In this document: positions 8,572-17,303 of the stretch, in pieces
How the letters are laid out: each line of letters opens with the position of its first letter
Numbering within the stretch: the first letter of the stretch is position 1
Source of the DNA: an uncultured Clostridium sp.
GTDB lineage: Bacteria; Bacillota; Clostridia; TANB77; CAG-508
Length of the DNA stretch: 64,000 nucleotides
NCBI GenBank assembly: GCA_947570695.1
Contig: CANOVB010000001.1
Coordinates: forward strand, 140,553 to 204,552
Direction of reading: 5' to 3'
Notes under the pieces: generated by a model
Told to the model about the DNA's origin: nothing
Databases searched by the model: none
Seen by the model: only the letters and a program-made list of their open reading frames with translations
Made by a program: the position numbers and the translations under genes

Positions 8572-9483
8572 ATGTGGTTTATATGTGCTTTATTTACAAC
8601 AATAATATGGGGACTTGCAGAACTATTTTATAAAAAAGGTGCAATAGAAAATGAAAAATATAGTCATTTAAAAACTTGTATCTGTGTTGGAATTGTTATG
8701 GGAATACATGCAATTTATGTATTATTAACAACAAATATACAATATGATTTTAGAAATATAATAATGTATTTACCAGTATCGTTTTGCTACATCTTTTCAA
8801 TGACATTATCTTTTTTTGGAATGAAGTATATAGAAGAGTCAATTTCAGACCCAATAGAAAATACTTCAGGAGCGATTACTTCAATATTATGTTTCATTAT
8901 ATTAGGACAAACAATTTGTAAGTTATCTTTATTTGGAATAATACTAATTGTTATAGGAATTTTAATGATAGGCTTTTTAGAAATGAAAGGTGATACTAGT
9001 AGAAAGAAAAAACTTGGAAAAAGAATGGCTATAATTGCTTTTTCAATGCCATTTTTGTATGCAACTTTTGATGCATTAGGTAGTTTTTTAGATGCTTACT
9101 TTTTAGAATTAGAAACATCACCATTATTAATGGTAAATGAAGATAATATTGAATTAGTTGCAAATACTTCTTATGAATTAACATTTGCAATTTCAGCAAT
9201 TATACTTATGATATACATTTTTTTACATAAAGAAAAAATAGATATAATTCATCAAAAAGATAAGATGTTAGCAGCAATTTGTGAAACAATAGGTCAATTT
9301 ACATATATATATGCAATGAGTGGAAATGCAATAATTGCAGCACCAATGATTTCATCAGTTTGCATAGTTTCCGTAATACTTTCAAGAATATTTTTAAAAG
9401 AAAAACTTACAATTAAACAATATTTAGCAATTTTTACTGTTATAATAGGAATTTTAATGTTAGCAATAGCTGAGGTTATTTAG
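8572..9483 (+). CDS. DMT/EamA-family membrane transporter
   Basis: 303 residues with about ten hydrophobic helices in two halves, the layout of drug/metabolite transporters. The N-terminus MWFICALFTTIIWGLAELFYKKG and the C-terminal GNAIIAAPMISSVCIVSVILS..LFLKEKLTIKQYLAIFTVIIGI pattern are typical of EamA repeats. The start lies one base after the preceding stop, so it is translationally coupled to the YnbB-like enzyme. It may export a product of that enzyme; the substrate cannot be read from the sequence. Confidence 0.85.
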   Translation: MWFICALFTTIIWGLAELFYKKGAIENEKYSHLKTCICVGIVMGIHAIYVLLTTNIQYDFRNIIMYLPVSFCYIFSMTLSFFGMKYIEESISDPIENTSGAITSILCFIILGQTICKLSLFGIILIVIGILMIGFLEMKGDTSRKKKLGKRMAIIAFSMPFLYATFDALGSFLDAYFLELETSPLLMVNEDNIELVANTSYELTFAISAIILMIYIFLHKEKIDIIHQKDKMLAAICETIGQFTYIYAMSGNAIIAAPMISSVCIVSVILSRIFLKEKLTIKQYLAIFTVIIGILMLAIAEVI

Positions 9484-9499
9484 ACCTTAGCTTTTATTT

Positions 9500-9650
9500 A
9501 TATAATAAGAAATTACTACTATTTCTATAATATAAAGACCTTTCAAAAATTTGCATACAATTTTACTATGCAAAATTGGTGTGATGACAAAGATATGGAC
9601 AATTCAGTATTTTTTTCTTTTTTATATTAAATATTATCCATTTTTGATCA
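9500..9650 (+). repeat. dispersed hairpin repeat, diverged copy
   Basis: This fills the first part of the 370-base gap after the transporter. It aligns in order with the copy at 55570-55770: the hairpin, ATATAAAG..TTTCAA, TTTGCATACAA, and at 9597 onward TGGACAATTCAGTA with the later ATATTAAATATT-TCCA. The terminal TGGACAAT/ATT(G)TCCA parts are complementary. Confidence 0.7.
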
Positions 9651-9772
9651 AATTTAAAATTTAGTATAATTTATAAAATTAAGTTTGACAAAAAAATATA
9701 TTAAGATTAAAATTATTAGAGTAAAGATGTTTAAAAAATATGTGAAAAAATTGATAAATTTACTAATTTAGG

Positions 9773-9801
9773 TTGATATTTTCTAAGATTTATTGTATTA
9801 T
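9773..9801 (+). promoter_or_regulatory. promoter of the TadZ-like locus
   Basis: TTGATA (9773-9778), 17 bases, TATTAT (9796-9801), followed by AAAGGAGG before the first gene. It is the only promoter-like pair I see in this gap, and the three genes downstream are closely packed. Confidence 0.55.
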
Positions 9802-9854
9802 ATTATATGTATAATATTGAGAAAAAACGACCTAAAGGAGGTTTTTAATAAATT

Positions 9855-10271
9855 ATGTTAAAAAAAGTGTCAATAGCAACAATAATATTTGTAATACTAG
9901 TTGTAACAATCTCTATACAAAATAATTGCTCAGCAGTTACGGGAGAAGAAGTTTTAAATTCTGAACAGGCAACTGAATTAGTAGAGATTAAAGAATCAAC
10001 TAAAGCTAAACTAGCAGAATATGTTGAAAAATATGGGTCAGCAACTTTTGGTATGGCAGCATATATACTAGATATAGTAAGAGTTTATAGTATACCATTT
10101 TGCTTTATAGGAATTGCTATTGGATCTATATTTCAATATGTTTTAGGTATAAGAAAATTGGATGTTAGGGATAGAGGCTTTATGCTTATTATTACCTTTG
10201 TAACAATTTTATTAATATGCCAAGTGCTACCATTAATTTTTGCAATAGTAGTAAATGGTTGGAGGGGTTAA
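9855..10271 (+). CDS. small three-helix membrane protein, VirB2/pilin-like layout
   Basis: 138 residues: an N-terminal signal-like helix (ATIIFVILVVTISIQ) ending near CSA, a charged segment of about 40 residues, then two long hydrophobic helices (FCFIGIAIGSIFQYVLG and FMLIITFVTILLICQVLPLIFAIVV). This layout recalls VirB2/TrbC-like subunits or small type IV secretion membrane proteins, but no diagnostic motif is present. Its stop lies 4 bases before the start of the TadZ-like gene, so they form one operon. Function inferred only from layout. Confidence 0.6.
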   Translation: MLKKVSIATIIFVILVVTISIQNNCSAVTGEEVLNSEQATELVEIKESTKAKLAEYVEKYGSATFGMAAYILDIVRVYSIPFCFIGIAIGSIFQYVLGIRKLDVRDRGFMLIITFVTILLICQVLPLIFAIVVNGWRG

Positions 10272-10275
10272 ACAA

Positions 10276-13200
10276 ATGAAAGTTTTATTTGCGGTAAGTA
10301 GTGAAAGCATTTCAGATGCTATAATAAAAAAGTATCAAAAAGAATATAAGGAGATTCTTTCTTATAAAAATGTTTATTACTTCAACGCAATATTAAAAGA
10401 GATACAAAAAGATAAAACTTATGATAGAATAATTATAAGTGAAGATTTAGAACCATTTTCAAATAATAATTATGATGCAATAGATAAATTTATCTTTGAA
10501 AAACTTGATAATATTAGCGACGAAGCTCAAGATATAGATGGAAATGAAACTTCCATAATTTTGATATGTACTGATAGGCATACAAAAGGAAGTTCATTTT
10601 TAGTTAAACTTTTTGGTATAGGTATTTATAATGCTCTATTAGGAAGCGAAAGAAGTATGGAGCAAGTTTGCAAGTTAATAAATAAACCTAGAGTAAAAAA
10701 GGAAGCTAAAATTTATTATAAAATTGATGCAGAAGACGTTAATTATAGTAATAAAAATGAAAAAGAAGTTAGTGAATTAGAAATTCAAAATATATTAACA
10801 CATTTTAAAAAATTAGGAAAAAACACAGATAAATTTGCAGAAAGCTTTAATAGTATAGCTTCACAATATACAGATGAACAGCTAAAAATAATAATAAATT
10901 GTTTGCCTATAAATGTAAAAGCAGTATTAGAAGAAGATTGTCCAAAATATCAAGAATTAATGTCTGTAAATGGCTTAATAACGAGAGTTAATAGTGAAAC
11001 AATGAAAACAAAAGCGGCTCAAAAGCAAACAGGAATAAAAATTGATATTATTGAAAATAAAATAAATCAAAATAAAATGTCTGGACCAATAGTTATACCT
11101 TCTTCTGTTAGAACTTCAAAAAATAAAGGTCCAGCACCAGTTAGACCAGTTGGAAATAATATTGAAGTAAAAACAGAAAAAAGTCAAGATACAAATTCAA
11201 AAAAAGTTGTAAAAAGGGTGGAGCCACCTCAAACTATTAATTCTACAAGACCGATAAGAACTCCAGAAGCTACAGCAAGAATTGAAGCAAGAAGAGAAAA
11301 TCTTTTGAATAAAAAAGTATCTAATCAGGCAGGGCAAGAAGCTCAAAATAGACCAGTAAATAGAATTGAAAAAAATAATTCTACTGCTAATGTAATAAAT
11401 CCACTTATTAATAAAAAAGCACAAAGGACTGAACCTGATATACAACAAGTATCTTCAAGGCCTCCAGTTCAGATGAATGAGACTGAAACGGCTTTTGAAA
11501 AAGAGCAGGTTCTAGAGAAAAAGAAAGGAAGAGGAAGACCAAGAAAAGAATCAGTAGATATAGAACCAAAGGAGAAAGGAAAAAGAGGAAGACCAAAAAA
11601 ACAACCAGAAGGCGAAGATGAAGTTGTATTACCAGGAATGGATGATGATTTTGAAATAGACAATTCAATTTTACCAGGACTAGATGATAATTTTGAATCA
11701 TCAGATATAGATGAAGTATTACCAGGATTAGATGGTTTTGAAGATTCAGATGATGAAATTTTACCAGGACTAGACGATTTTGAAGATTCAAGTGATGATG
11801 ATTTATTACCAGGATTAGACGATGATTTTGAAAATTCAAATGAAGATGATTATACTGAGTTACCAGGACTTGATGATTCTGATGATACAATAGACGATGA
11901 AATGCTACCAGGATTAGATGATGATTTTGAAGATTCAGATGAAGAAGAATATACAGAATTACCAGGAATGGATAATGAATTTGACGATTTAGAAGCAGCT
12001 GATGAAATGCTGCCAGGAATAGATGATGATTTTGAAGATTCAAATGAAGAAGATACAGAACTACCAGGATTAGATAATGAATTTGACGATTTAGAAGCAG
12101 ATGATGAAATGTTGCCAGGAATAGATGATGATTTCGAAGATTCAAATGAAGAATATACAGAATTACCAGGAATGGATAATGAATTTGACGATTTAGAAGT
12201 AGATGATGAAATGTTGCCAGGAATAGATGATGATTTTGAAGATTCAAATGAAGAAGAATATACAGAATTACCAGGATTAGATAATGAATTTGATGATTTA
12301 GAAGCAGATGATGAAATATTGCCAGGAATGAATGATGATTTTGAAGAAGTAGATGAAGAAGATACTGATGGTGCATTACCAGGACTAGATGACGATTTTG
12401 ATGATGTGCAAGATGCAGAAGATTATACTGATGAAGTTGATTTACCTGGGTTAGATGAATTAGATGAGCTAGATGATTTAGATGATTTTTCTAGTAGTAC
12501 AGATACTTTTGAATCAGATGATAATGATGATTTATTACCAGGAATAGAAAATGATGATGATATAGATACAAGTGATAGTTTATTATCAGAATTTGATGAT
12601 GAAGAACCATTAAATCAAACTCAAAATATCTATTCAGAGCCAGCACCAGAAATAGAAAGTATAAAACCAAGAGTTGATTATTCAATGTCTAGTTTAAATA
12701 GTTTATTAACAAAAGATAAAAAGATAGTAACATTTTTAGGAACAACAAAAAATGGAACATCTTTCTTAGTTAATAATTTAGCAGCATTGTTCTCATCATG
12801 TGGAATTAGTACAGCTATTTTAGATATGACAAAAAATAAAAATTCATATTATATATATACAAATAATGAAGAAGAGTTAAGGAATATTGCTTATAATTCA
12901 ATAAGTAAATTACAAAAAGGATTTGCAGAAGGAATAAAAGTAAATAAGAACTTGAGTATTTATACAGCACTTCCAAATGATGGAAAAGATTACTCAGATG
13001 CAGAACCAATTTTATCAACATTAGTTCAAAATCATTCATTAATATTAATTGATTGTGATTTTGACACAGATCCATCATATTTTGCAAGTTGTCAAGAAAT
13101 ATATTTAGTTCAATCAATGGATATATTAACAATTCAACCTTTAACAGCTTACCTTAGAGATTTAAAAGCAAAAGGAGTATTAGAGTCTGAAAAAGTAAGA

Positions 13201-13575
13201 GTAGTAATAAATAAAGAAATAAAGGTTAGAAGCTTAACAACAAAAGCAATTATAGGAGGAATGTCTTTCTATAATGATCCTTCTATGTCTTTTATGACAG
13301 AATTATTTAATAAAGATATGGTAAAAGCATGTAGTATTCCGTTTGAAGATAATGCATATTCAAAATATTTAGATGCAATGGTAAATTGTAATGTATCTTT
13401 AAATGGATATTCAAAATCTTTCTTAAACAAATTAAAAAATTTAGGAGATATGGTTTATCCATTAGTAAGTAAATCAAGCTATGGGAAAGCTGCTCCACAG
13501 CAAATAAATTATGGAAAAAATGCTTTTTCTAAAAATATGAATAATACTCTAAATCAAATGAAAAATAAATTTTAA
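10276..13575 (+). CDS. TadZ/MinD-like protein with AT-hooks and acidic LPG repeats
   Basis: The start is taken at ATG 10276 because GGAGGGG lies 8 bases upstream; this gives 1099 residues. Residues 1-150 resemble an atypical receiver domain (KVLFAVSSESISDAII.., IILICTDR, GIGIYNALLG). Residues about 415-443 carry two AT-hook-like motifs (GRGRPRK and KRGRPKK). Residues about 450-760 hold 18 LPG[LMI]-D/E repeats in an extremely Asp/Glu-rich region. Residues 815-1099 form a MinD/ParA-like domain with a degenerate P-loop (FLGTTKNGTSF instead of KGGVGKT) and LILIDCDFD. The overall plan matches TadZ/CpaE localisation proteins with a giant inserted linker. The partners are the membrane proteins on either side. 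The role is inferred: positioning of a membrane machine or of the nucleoid. Confidence 0.7.
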   Translation: MKVLFAVSSESISDAIIKKYQKEYKEILSYKNVYYFNAILKEIQKDKTYDRIIISEDLEPFSNNNYDAIDKFIFEKLDNISDEAQDIDGNETSIILICTDRHTKGSSFLVKLFGIGIYNALLGSERSMEQVCKLINKPRVKKEAKIYYKIDAEDVNYSNKNEKEVSELEIQNILTHFKKLGKNTDKFAESFNSIASQYTDEQLKIIINCLPINVKAVLEEDCPKYQELMSVNGLITRVNSETMKTKAAQKQTGIKIDIIENKINQNKMSGPIVIPSSVRTSKNKGPAPVRPVGNNIEVKTEKSQDTNSKKVVKRVEPPQTINSTRPIRTPEATARIEARRENLLNKKVSNQAGQEAQNRPVNRIEKNNSTANVINPLINKKAQRTEPDIQQVSSRPPVQMNETETAFEKEQVLEKKKGRGRPRKESVDIEPKEKGKRGRPKKQPEGEDEVVLPGMDDDFEIDNSILPGLDDNFESSDIDEVLPGLDGFEDSDDEILPGLDDFEDSSDDDLLPGLDDDFENSNEDDYTELPGLDDSDDTIDDEMLPGLDDDFEDSDEEEYTELPGMDNEFDDLEAADEMLPGIDDDFEDSNEEDTELPGLDNEFDDLEADDEMLPGIDDDFEDSNEEYTELPGMDNEFDDLEVDDEMLPGIDDDFEDSNEEEYTELPGLDNEFDDLEADDEILPGMNDDFEEVDEEDTDGALPGLDDDFDDVQDAEDYTDEVDLPGLDELDELDDLDDFSSSTDTFESDDNDDLLPGIENDDDIDTSDSLLSEFDDEEPLNQTQNIYSEPAPEIESIKPRVDYSMSSLNSLLTKDKKIVTFLGTTKNGTSFLVNNLAALFSSCGISTAILDMTKNKNSYYIYTNNEEELRNIAYNSISKLQKGFAEGIKVNKNLSIYTALPNDGKDYSDAEPILSTLVQNHSLILIDCDFDTDPSYFASCQEIYLVQSMDILTIQPLTAYLRDLKAKGVLESEKVRVVINKEIKVRSLTTKAIIGGMSFYNDPSMSFMTELFNKDMVKACSIPFEDNAYSKYLDAMVNCNVSLNGYSKSFLNKLKNLGDMVYPLVSKSSYGKAAPQQINYGKNAFSKNMNNTLNQMKNKF
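11625..12580 (+). repeat. in-frame acidic coding repeat, 18 LPG[LMI]D units
   Basis: Tandem degenerate units encode LPG[LMI]DD-F-E followed by 8-20 acidic residues. The units in the middle alternate LPGIDDDFEDSNEE and LPG[ML]DNEFDDLEADDE almost exactly, a sign of recent duplication. The reverse strand is open across it only because of the repeat. Confidence 0.85.
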
Positions 13576-13606
13576 AATAAAGCATTAAAGTAATAGGGGT
13601 GATATT

Positions 13607-14743
13607 TTGGTAATAGTAGTGATAGCAGTTTTAATAGCTGCAATAGTTGTTCTAGTTGCATATAATATTCATATTCAAAAAAAGATTGAAGCATTTAACA
13701 ATATCAATCAAAAAATAAGTAATTTATCTGTTCTACAAGACTTTATGAAAGTAGCAGGAGAGGAAGAAACAGTTGAAGATAAATTAAATAAAATAAATGA
13801 AATAGTTATTGAAAAGTATGAAATAAAATATTCAACTATTGTTGTTTTTGATGGAGCAGAATATGTTATTAAAGCAACAAATGTAGATAAAATACATCAT
13901 GAAACATTAGCTAATCTTCATACAGAAGAGATTTTCCAAGATAGTGTTGCAACAGCTACTCCTAAATATATAACGATTGATAATGAAAATGAAAAATTAC
14001 CTTATCAAAAAGTAGAAATGGGAAGAGCAAAATCAGCAATGTTTTTCCCACTATATATAGACAATATTTATATTGGATATTGGATTATGGAAAGTGGAAA
14101 AATGCATGCTTTTGATAAAACAGATACAACTATAATTGAAGTTGTAAAAGATAATATTATTTCTGTTTTATCTACAATATCTTATCAAGATGCAATGGAA
14201 AATATAATAAGAGTAGATAAATTTACAGGTCTATTTTCAGCAGAATATTTATATAGTAAAGGTAAGAAAACATTTGATAAATATCCAACTTCAGCTGTGT
14301 GTATGTTTAAAATAACAAACATAGAAGAAATAAATGAAAAAGCTAGTAGACATATTGGTAATGAGATAATTACTGAAATGAGTAATATAGTAAAATCAAA
14401 AGTACCAACCCAGTATGTATTTGTAAGGTACATGGGACCAAAATTTGTAATAGTATTTTCTGGAGTTGAAGAAGGAAGTGTTGAGGAATTCTTAAAAGAA
14501 TTAAAGAAAGAGATTGAGCAATTAGAAATAGTTGAAGAAGCAGAAGAAGTTGAAGTGGTAAAAGTTATAAATGGAAAAAAAGTTAGAGTAAGAGAGCTAA
14601 AAGAAGAAAAGACTGCATCACCAAAAATCAATTTTGTAGTATCAACTTATTATAAAGGAACAGGTATAGAACAGTTAAATAAAAAACTAGAAGAATATCT
14701 TGATTCAGCAGAAAAAGAAGAAAATCAAATAAATTATATTTAG
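13607..14743 (+). CDS. membrane-anchored GAF plus degenerate GGDEF protein
   Basis: 378 residues from a TTG start preceded by AGGGGTG. The N-terminal helix ([18 protein letters not shown]) is followed by a short coiled coil, a GAF-like domain at about 60-190 and a GGDEF-fold domain at about 200-370. The catalytic GG[DE]EF loop reads [10 protein letters not shown], so diguanylate cyclase activity is not expected; the domain may bind a nucleotide or a partner. A charged insert ([21 protein letters not shown]) interrupts the fold. It lies 31 bases after the TadZ-like gene in the same operon and probably works with it at the membrane. The family is inferred by fold pattern. Confidence 0.65.
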   Translation: MVIVVIAVLIAAIVVLVAYNIHIQKKIEAFNNINQKISNLSVLQDFMKVAGEEETVEDKLNKINEIVIEKYEIKYSTIVVFDGAEYVIKATNVDKIHHETLANLHTEEIFQDSVATATPKYITIDNENEKLPYQKVEMGRAKSAMFFPLYIDNIYIGYWIMESGKMHAFDKTDTTIIEVVKDNIISVLSTISYQDAMENIIRVDKFTGLFSAEYLYSKGKKTFDKYPTSAVCMFKITNIEEINEKASRHIGNEIITEMSNIVKSKVPTQYVFVRYMGPKFVIVFSGVEEGSVEEFLKELKKEIEQLEIVEEAEEVEVVKVINGKKVRVRELKEEKTASPKINFVVSTYYKGTGIEQLNKKLEEYLDSAEKEENQINYI

Positions 14744-14756
14744 GAGGAATAGTAAT

Positions 14757-15011
14757 ATGGCTATGGACAAAACAATGAGCTTTAAGGTAGATAAGGACAA
14801 GAGTATTAGAGCAAAAGAAATTTTAAAAGAAGTATATCAAGCTCTAGTAGAAAAAGGATATAATCCAATTAACCAAATAGTAGGTTATATTTTATCAGGT
14901 GATCCAACATATATAACTAGCCATAATGATGCTAGAAATTTAATTAGATTAATTGAAAGAGATGAACTTCTAGAAAAAATGGTTAAATATTATATAGGAT
15001 TGGAAGATTAA
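14757..15011 (+). CDS. ireB: IreB family regulatory phosphoprotein (UPF0297)
   Basis: 84 residues of the YrzL/IreB family. In enterococci IreB is a substrate of the Ser/Thr kinase IreK and acts in cephalosporin tolerance. The N-terminal MDKTMSFKV carries the conserved Thr pair region, and [25 protein letters not shown] is the family signature. It stands immediately before ruvX, the usual order alaS-ireB-ruvX-DUF1292, but alaS is replaced by the TadZ-like locus. An AGGAGG precedes the ATG. Confidence 0.93.
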   Translation: MAMDKTMSFKVDKDKSIRAKEILKEVYQALVEKGYNPINQIVGYILSGDPTYITSHNDARNLIRLIERDELLEKMVKYYIGLED

Positions 15012-15015
15012 TTTT

Positions 15016-15432
15016 ATGCGAATATTAGGAATAGACTATGGAGATAGCAGAGTTGGAATAGCTATTACAGATCCATTAGGTCTTACTGCGCAAGGGTTAG
15101 AAACAATATCTTATAATGGAAATGACAAAATATTATTAAAGAGATTAGATGAGATATTAGAAGAGTATCCAGTAGAAATAATAGTAGTAGGAATGCCATT
15201 TAATATGAATGGAACAAAGACAATAAGAGCAGAAGTTACAGAAAAATTTATTCATAAATTAAAATGTAAATATAACAAAATAAGAATAGAAACTATTGAC
15301 GAAAGGCTTACAACTGTTGCTGCACATAGAACAATGAATTTCCTAGATGTTAATAAAAGTAAGAAAAAAGGGATTGTAGATACAATATCTGCAGTATATA
15401 TATTAGAAATGTATATAAATCGTAATAAATAA
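15016..15432 (+). CDS. ruvX: putative pre-16S rRNA nuclease / Holliday junction resolvase-like YqgF
   Basis: 138 residues, RNase H-like fold. MRILGIDYGDSRVGIAITDP is the diagnostic start with the first catalytic Asp. VGMPFNMNGT, ETIDERLTT (second acidic residue) and a C-terminal DTISAVYILEMY (third Asp) complete the site. The family matures 16S rRNA 5' ends and may resolve recombination intermediates. It starts 4 bases after the ireB stop. Confidence 0.95.
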   Translation: MRILGIDYGDSRVGIAITDPLGLTAQGLETISYNGNDKILLKRLDEILEEYPVEIIVVGMPFNMNGTKTIRAEVTEKFIHKLKCKYNKIRIETIDERLTTVAAHRTMNFLDVNKSKKKGIVDTISAVYILEMYINRNK

Positions 15433-15561
15433 AGTTTTTAATGTATAAAGATATTTTTTTTGTAAATAAATTAAAAAAACTATTGCAAAAAAATAATCTT
15501 TAGTATATCATATTTTTATAAATTTGTATGATGAATTTAATACAAAGGAAGGAGAATATAA

Positions 15562-15879
15562 ATGGACGAAGAAAACAATGAATTTGATGAGAACATCAGT
15601 AATATCATAGTTTTAAATGATGAAAATGGAAATGAAGTACAATTTGAATTTTTAGATTTAATAGAATATGAATCAGAAGAATATGTAGTGTTATTACCAG
15701 TACTTGAAGATGGAGCAGAGGATGATGGAGAAGTAGTAATACTTAAAGTAGACGATACTGATGAAAACAGTGATGAAGAGTCTTATGTAAGTGTTGATGA
15801 CGAAGACACATTAACAGCAGTATTTGAAATTTTTAAAGAAAAATTTAAAGAAGAATTTAATTTCACAGATGGTGAATAA
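15562..15879 (+). CDS. DUF1292 family protein (YrzB-like)
   Basis: 105 residues, strongly acidic. The pattern NDENGNEVQFEFLDLIEYESEEYVVLLPV with a later EVVILKV is the family signature. It lies in its conserved place after ireB and ruvX. A ribosome site (GGAGAA) precedes the ATG. The biochemical role of the family is unknown. Confidence 0.9.
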   Translation: MDEENNEFDENISNIIVLNDENGNEVQFEFLDLIEYESEEYVVLLPVLEDGAEDDGEVVILKVDDTDENSDEESYVSVDDEDTLTAVFEIFKEKFKEEFNFTDGE

Positions 15880-15885
15880 GAAATA

Positions 15886-15914
15886 AAAAGTGCAGGATGA
15901 CCTGCATTTTTTTA
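15886..15914 (+). terminator. terminator of the ireB-ruvX-DUF1292 operon
   Basis: A stem around TGCAGG-ATGA-CCTGCA is flanked by A-runs and a run of seven T. It lies just after the DUF1292 stop. Confidence 0.8.
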
Positions 15915-15916
15915 TT

Positions 15917-15966
15917 TAGTAGGAAGAGTAGAGTACTTTTCTATTAAATAAAAGCTTTATTTTAGA
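15917..15966 (+). repeat. short remnant of the dispersed hairpin repeat
   Basis: The pattern AGGAAGAGTAGAGTACTTTTCTATTAAATAAAAGCTTTA parallels the hairpin and AAAGCTTTC core of the copies at 16.5 and 55.6 kb. It starts directly behind a terminator, as the other copies do. Confidence 0.5.
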
Positions 15967-16021
15967 TATTGATATTAAAATAAAATTATGTTAAAATGAA
16001 TTTGTCAAAGGGGGTATACAG

Positions 16022-16492
16022 ATGACAAGTTTGTTTAGTTATTTACTTACATTTTTTGGAATTATGTATTGGTTTTTTAGAGCGATAGCAACATTGTTAT
16101 ATCAATTAGACGTTGACTTTTTTGCACAACCAATAAATGCTAATATAGAAATACTAATATTATTTTTATCTTTACCTTGTATGGTATTAGTAATAAAAAG
16201 AAATATAATAGGCGCAGCAGGATATTTGGGCTCTTATGCAGCATATTTTGGAACAGCATTATATGAATTAATAATGGCATCTCAAGAAACAGGGCTAGAC
16301 ATTCCAAGTAGTGCAAATTTAATTTGTATTTGTGTGGGAATAATATTACCATTATTAACGTTTTTTGATATATTATTTAATAAAAATAGAACACTTGGAA
16401 AAGGTGGTAAAAAAGAAGATTGGTTTTACAAAAATGAAAAATTTGATAGAGAATTTGATGAAAGAGCAGATAGAAATCAATATAGATTATAA
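16022..16492 (+). CDS. hypothetical membrane protein
   Basis: 156 residues with about four hydrophobic helices (FSYLLTFFGIMYWFFRAIATLL, ILILFLSLPCMVLVI, AAGYLGSYAAYFGTALYELIM, LICICVGIILPLLTFFDILF) and a charged C-terminal tail of about 35 residues (EDWFYKNEKFDREFDERADRNQYRL). I do not recognise the family. A GGGGG-type ribosome site lies before the ATG. It has its own terminator and is the last gene before the accessory stretch. Confidence 0.75.
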   Translation: MTSLFSYLLTFFGIMYWFFRAIATLLYQLDVDFFAQPINANIEILILFLSLPCMVLVIKRNIIGAAGYLGSYAAYFGTALYELIMASQETGLDIPSSANLICICVGIILPLLTFFDILFNKNRTLGKGGKKEDWFYKNEKFDREFDERADRNQYRL

Positions 16493-16502
16493 AAATAAAA
16501 AA

Positions 16503-16531
16503 TTAAGAACTGATAAAATCAGTTCTTTTTT
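16503..16531 (+). terminator. terminator of the 16-kb membrane gene
   Basis: A perfect 10-bp stem (AAGAACTGAT / ATCAGTTCTT) is followed by TTTTTT. Confidence 0.85.
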
Positions 16532-16532
16532 A

Positions 16533-16740
16533 TATAATAGGAAAGTGCTCTGCACTTCCTATTATATAAAGCTTTCAGCAATTTGTACAGAAAAATTTCT
16601 CAGAAATTTTTCGCACATCGAACATTTCTTAGCTGTGTGAAATGAAATGAGCTACAGCTAAGTTATTGCAGAAAAAAAGAATAGGAGATATTAAATTAGT
16701 TTTGTATCTTGCATTTTTCATAATGCACTTTTTTATTCTC
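16533..16740 (+). repeat. dispersed hairpin repeat, well-kept copy
   Basis: Contains, in order, a GGAAAGTGC..GCACTTCC hairpin, TATAAAGCTTTCA, a GAAAAATTTC/GAAATTTTTC palindrome, and an AGCTGT..ACAGCT hairpin ending near 16667. A 3' module at 16696-16740 is related to the end of the 55.6-kb copy. Over the first 130 bases it is nearly identical to 55571-55697 apart from a few substitutions and a 5-base duplication. It is non-coding. Confidence 0.85.
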
Positions 16741-16873
16741 TGTATTTTTTTATATTGGAATAAAATAAAAAACATGATATAATAAATAAGTAAAATTTAG
16801 GATATAAAAATATAATTAGTAAGAAACAATTTATTTAAAGCAAGCAAATTTATAAAAATAAATAGGAGTAAAA

Positions 16874-17257
16874 ATGAAAATTTATATTTCTCATTCAAGT
16901 AAATATGATTATGAAAGTAAGATTTATAATCCAATAAAAGATTCAGATATGGGAAAAGAAGATATATATTTTTTTCCACATGAAAATGATAATATAAAAA
17001 TAAAAACGGAAGATGTTATTTCAGATTGTGAATTAGTAATTGCAGAAGTGTCAGTTCCTGCAACAGGGCAAGGAATAGAACTAGGAATGGCTTATTGTGC
17101 AAAAGTTCCAATATTGTGTATTTATGAAAAAGGAATGAAAATAAGTTCTTCATTAAAATTTATTACAGATAAATTTATAGAATATGAGGGAAGTCAAGAC
17201 ATGATAATAAAAATTGGTAATTATTTAAACGAATTTAAAAATGCTAAAACAAAATAG
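16874..17257 (+). CDS. nucleoside 2-deoxyribosyltransferase-like protein
   Basis: 127 residues. The N-terminal KIYISHSS and the central LVIAEVSVPATGQGIELGMAY match the active-site region of the nucleoside 2-deoxyribosyltransferase/DNPH1 superfamily, including the nucleophile Glu position (GIELG). Family members cleave or exchange the N-glycosidic bond of deoxynucleosides or their monophosphates. It is close in front of a CMP kinase-like gene, so a joint role in nucleotide salvage or clearance is plausible. Confidence 0.78.
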   Translation: MKIYISHSSKYDYESKIYNPIKDSDMGKEDIYFFPHENDNIKIKTEDVISDCELVIAEVSVPATGQGIELGMAYCAKVPILCIYEKGMKISSSLKFITDKFIEYEGSQDMIIKIGNYLNEFKNAKTK

Positions 17258-17303
17258 TAATTTAGAAATAGTAAATAAATAATAATTAGCTTAAGGAGAA
17301 GAA

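Noticed and set aside
11408..12376. Long minus-strand ORF (about 320 codons) opposite the acidic repeat
   Set aside because: It exists only because the GAT/GAA-rich repeat lacks stops in the other frame. No ribosome site, and the product is an unnatural His/Leu/Asn repeat.
11625..12580. LPG repeats as sortase LPxTG signals
   Set aside because: The motif is LPG[LMI]D inside a cytoplasmic-type protein with no signal peptide.
16365..16640. ORF of 91 codons running into the repeat at 16.5 kb
   Set aside because: It starts inside the membrane protein gene in another frame and ends in the dispersed repeat; no ribosome site.
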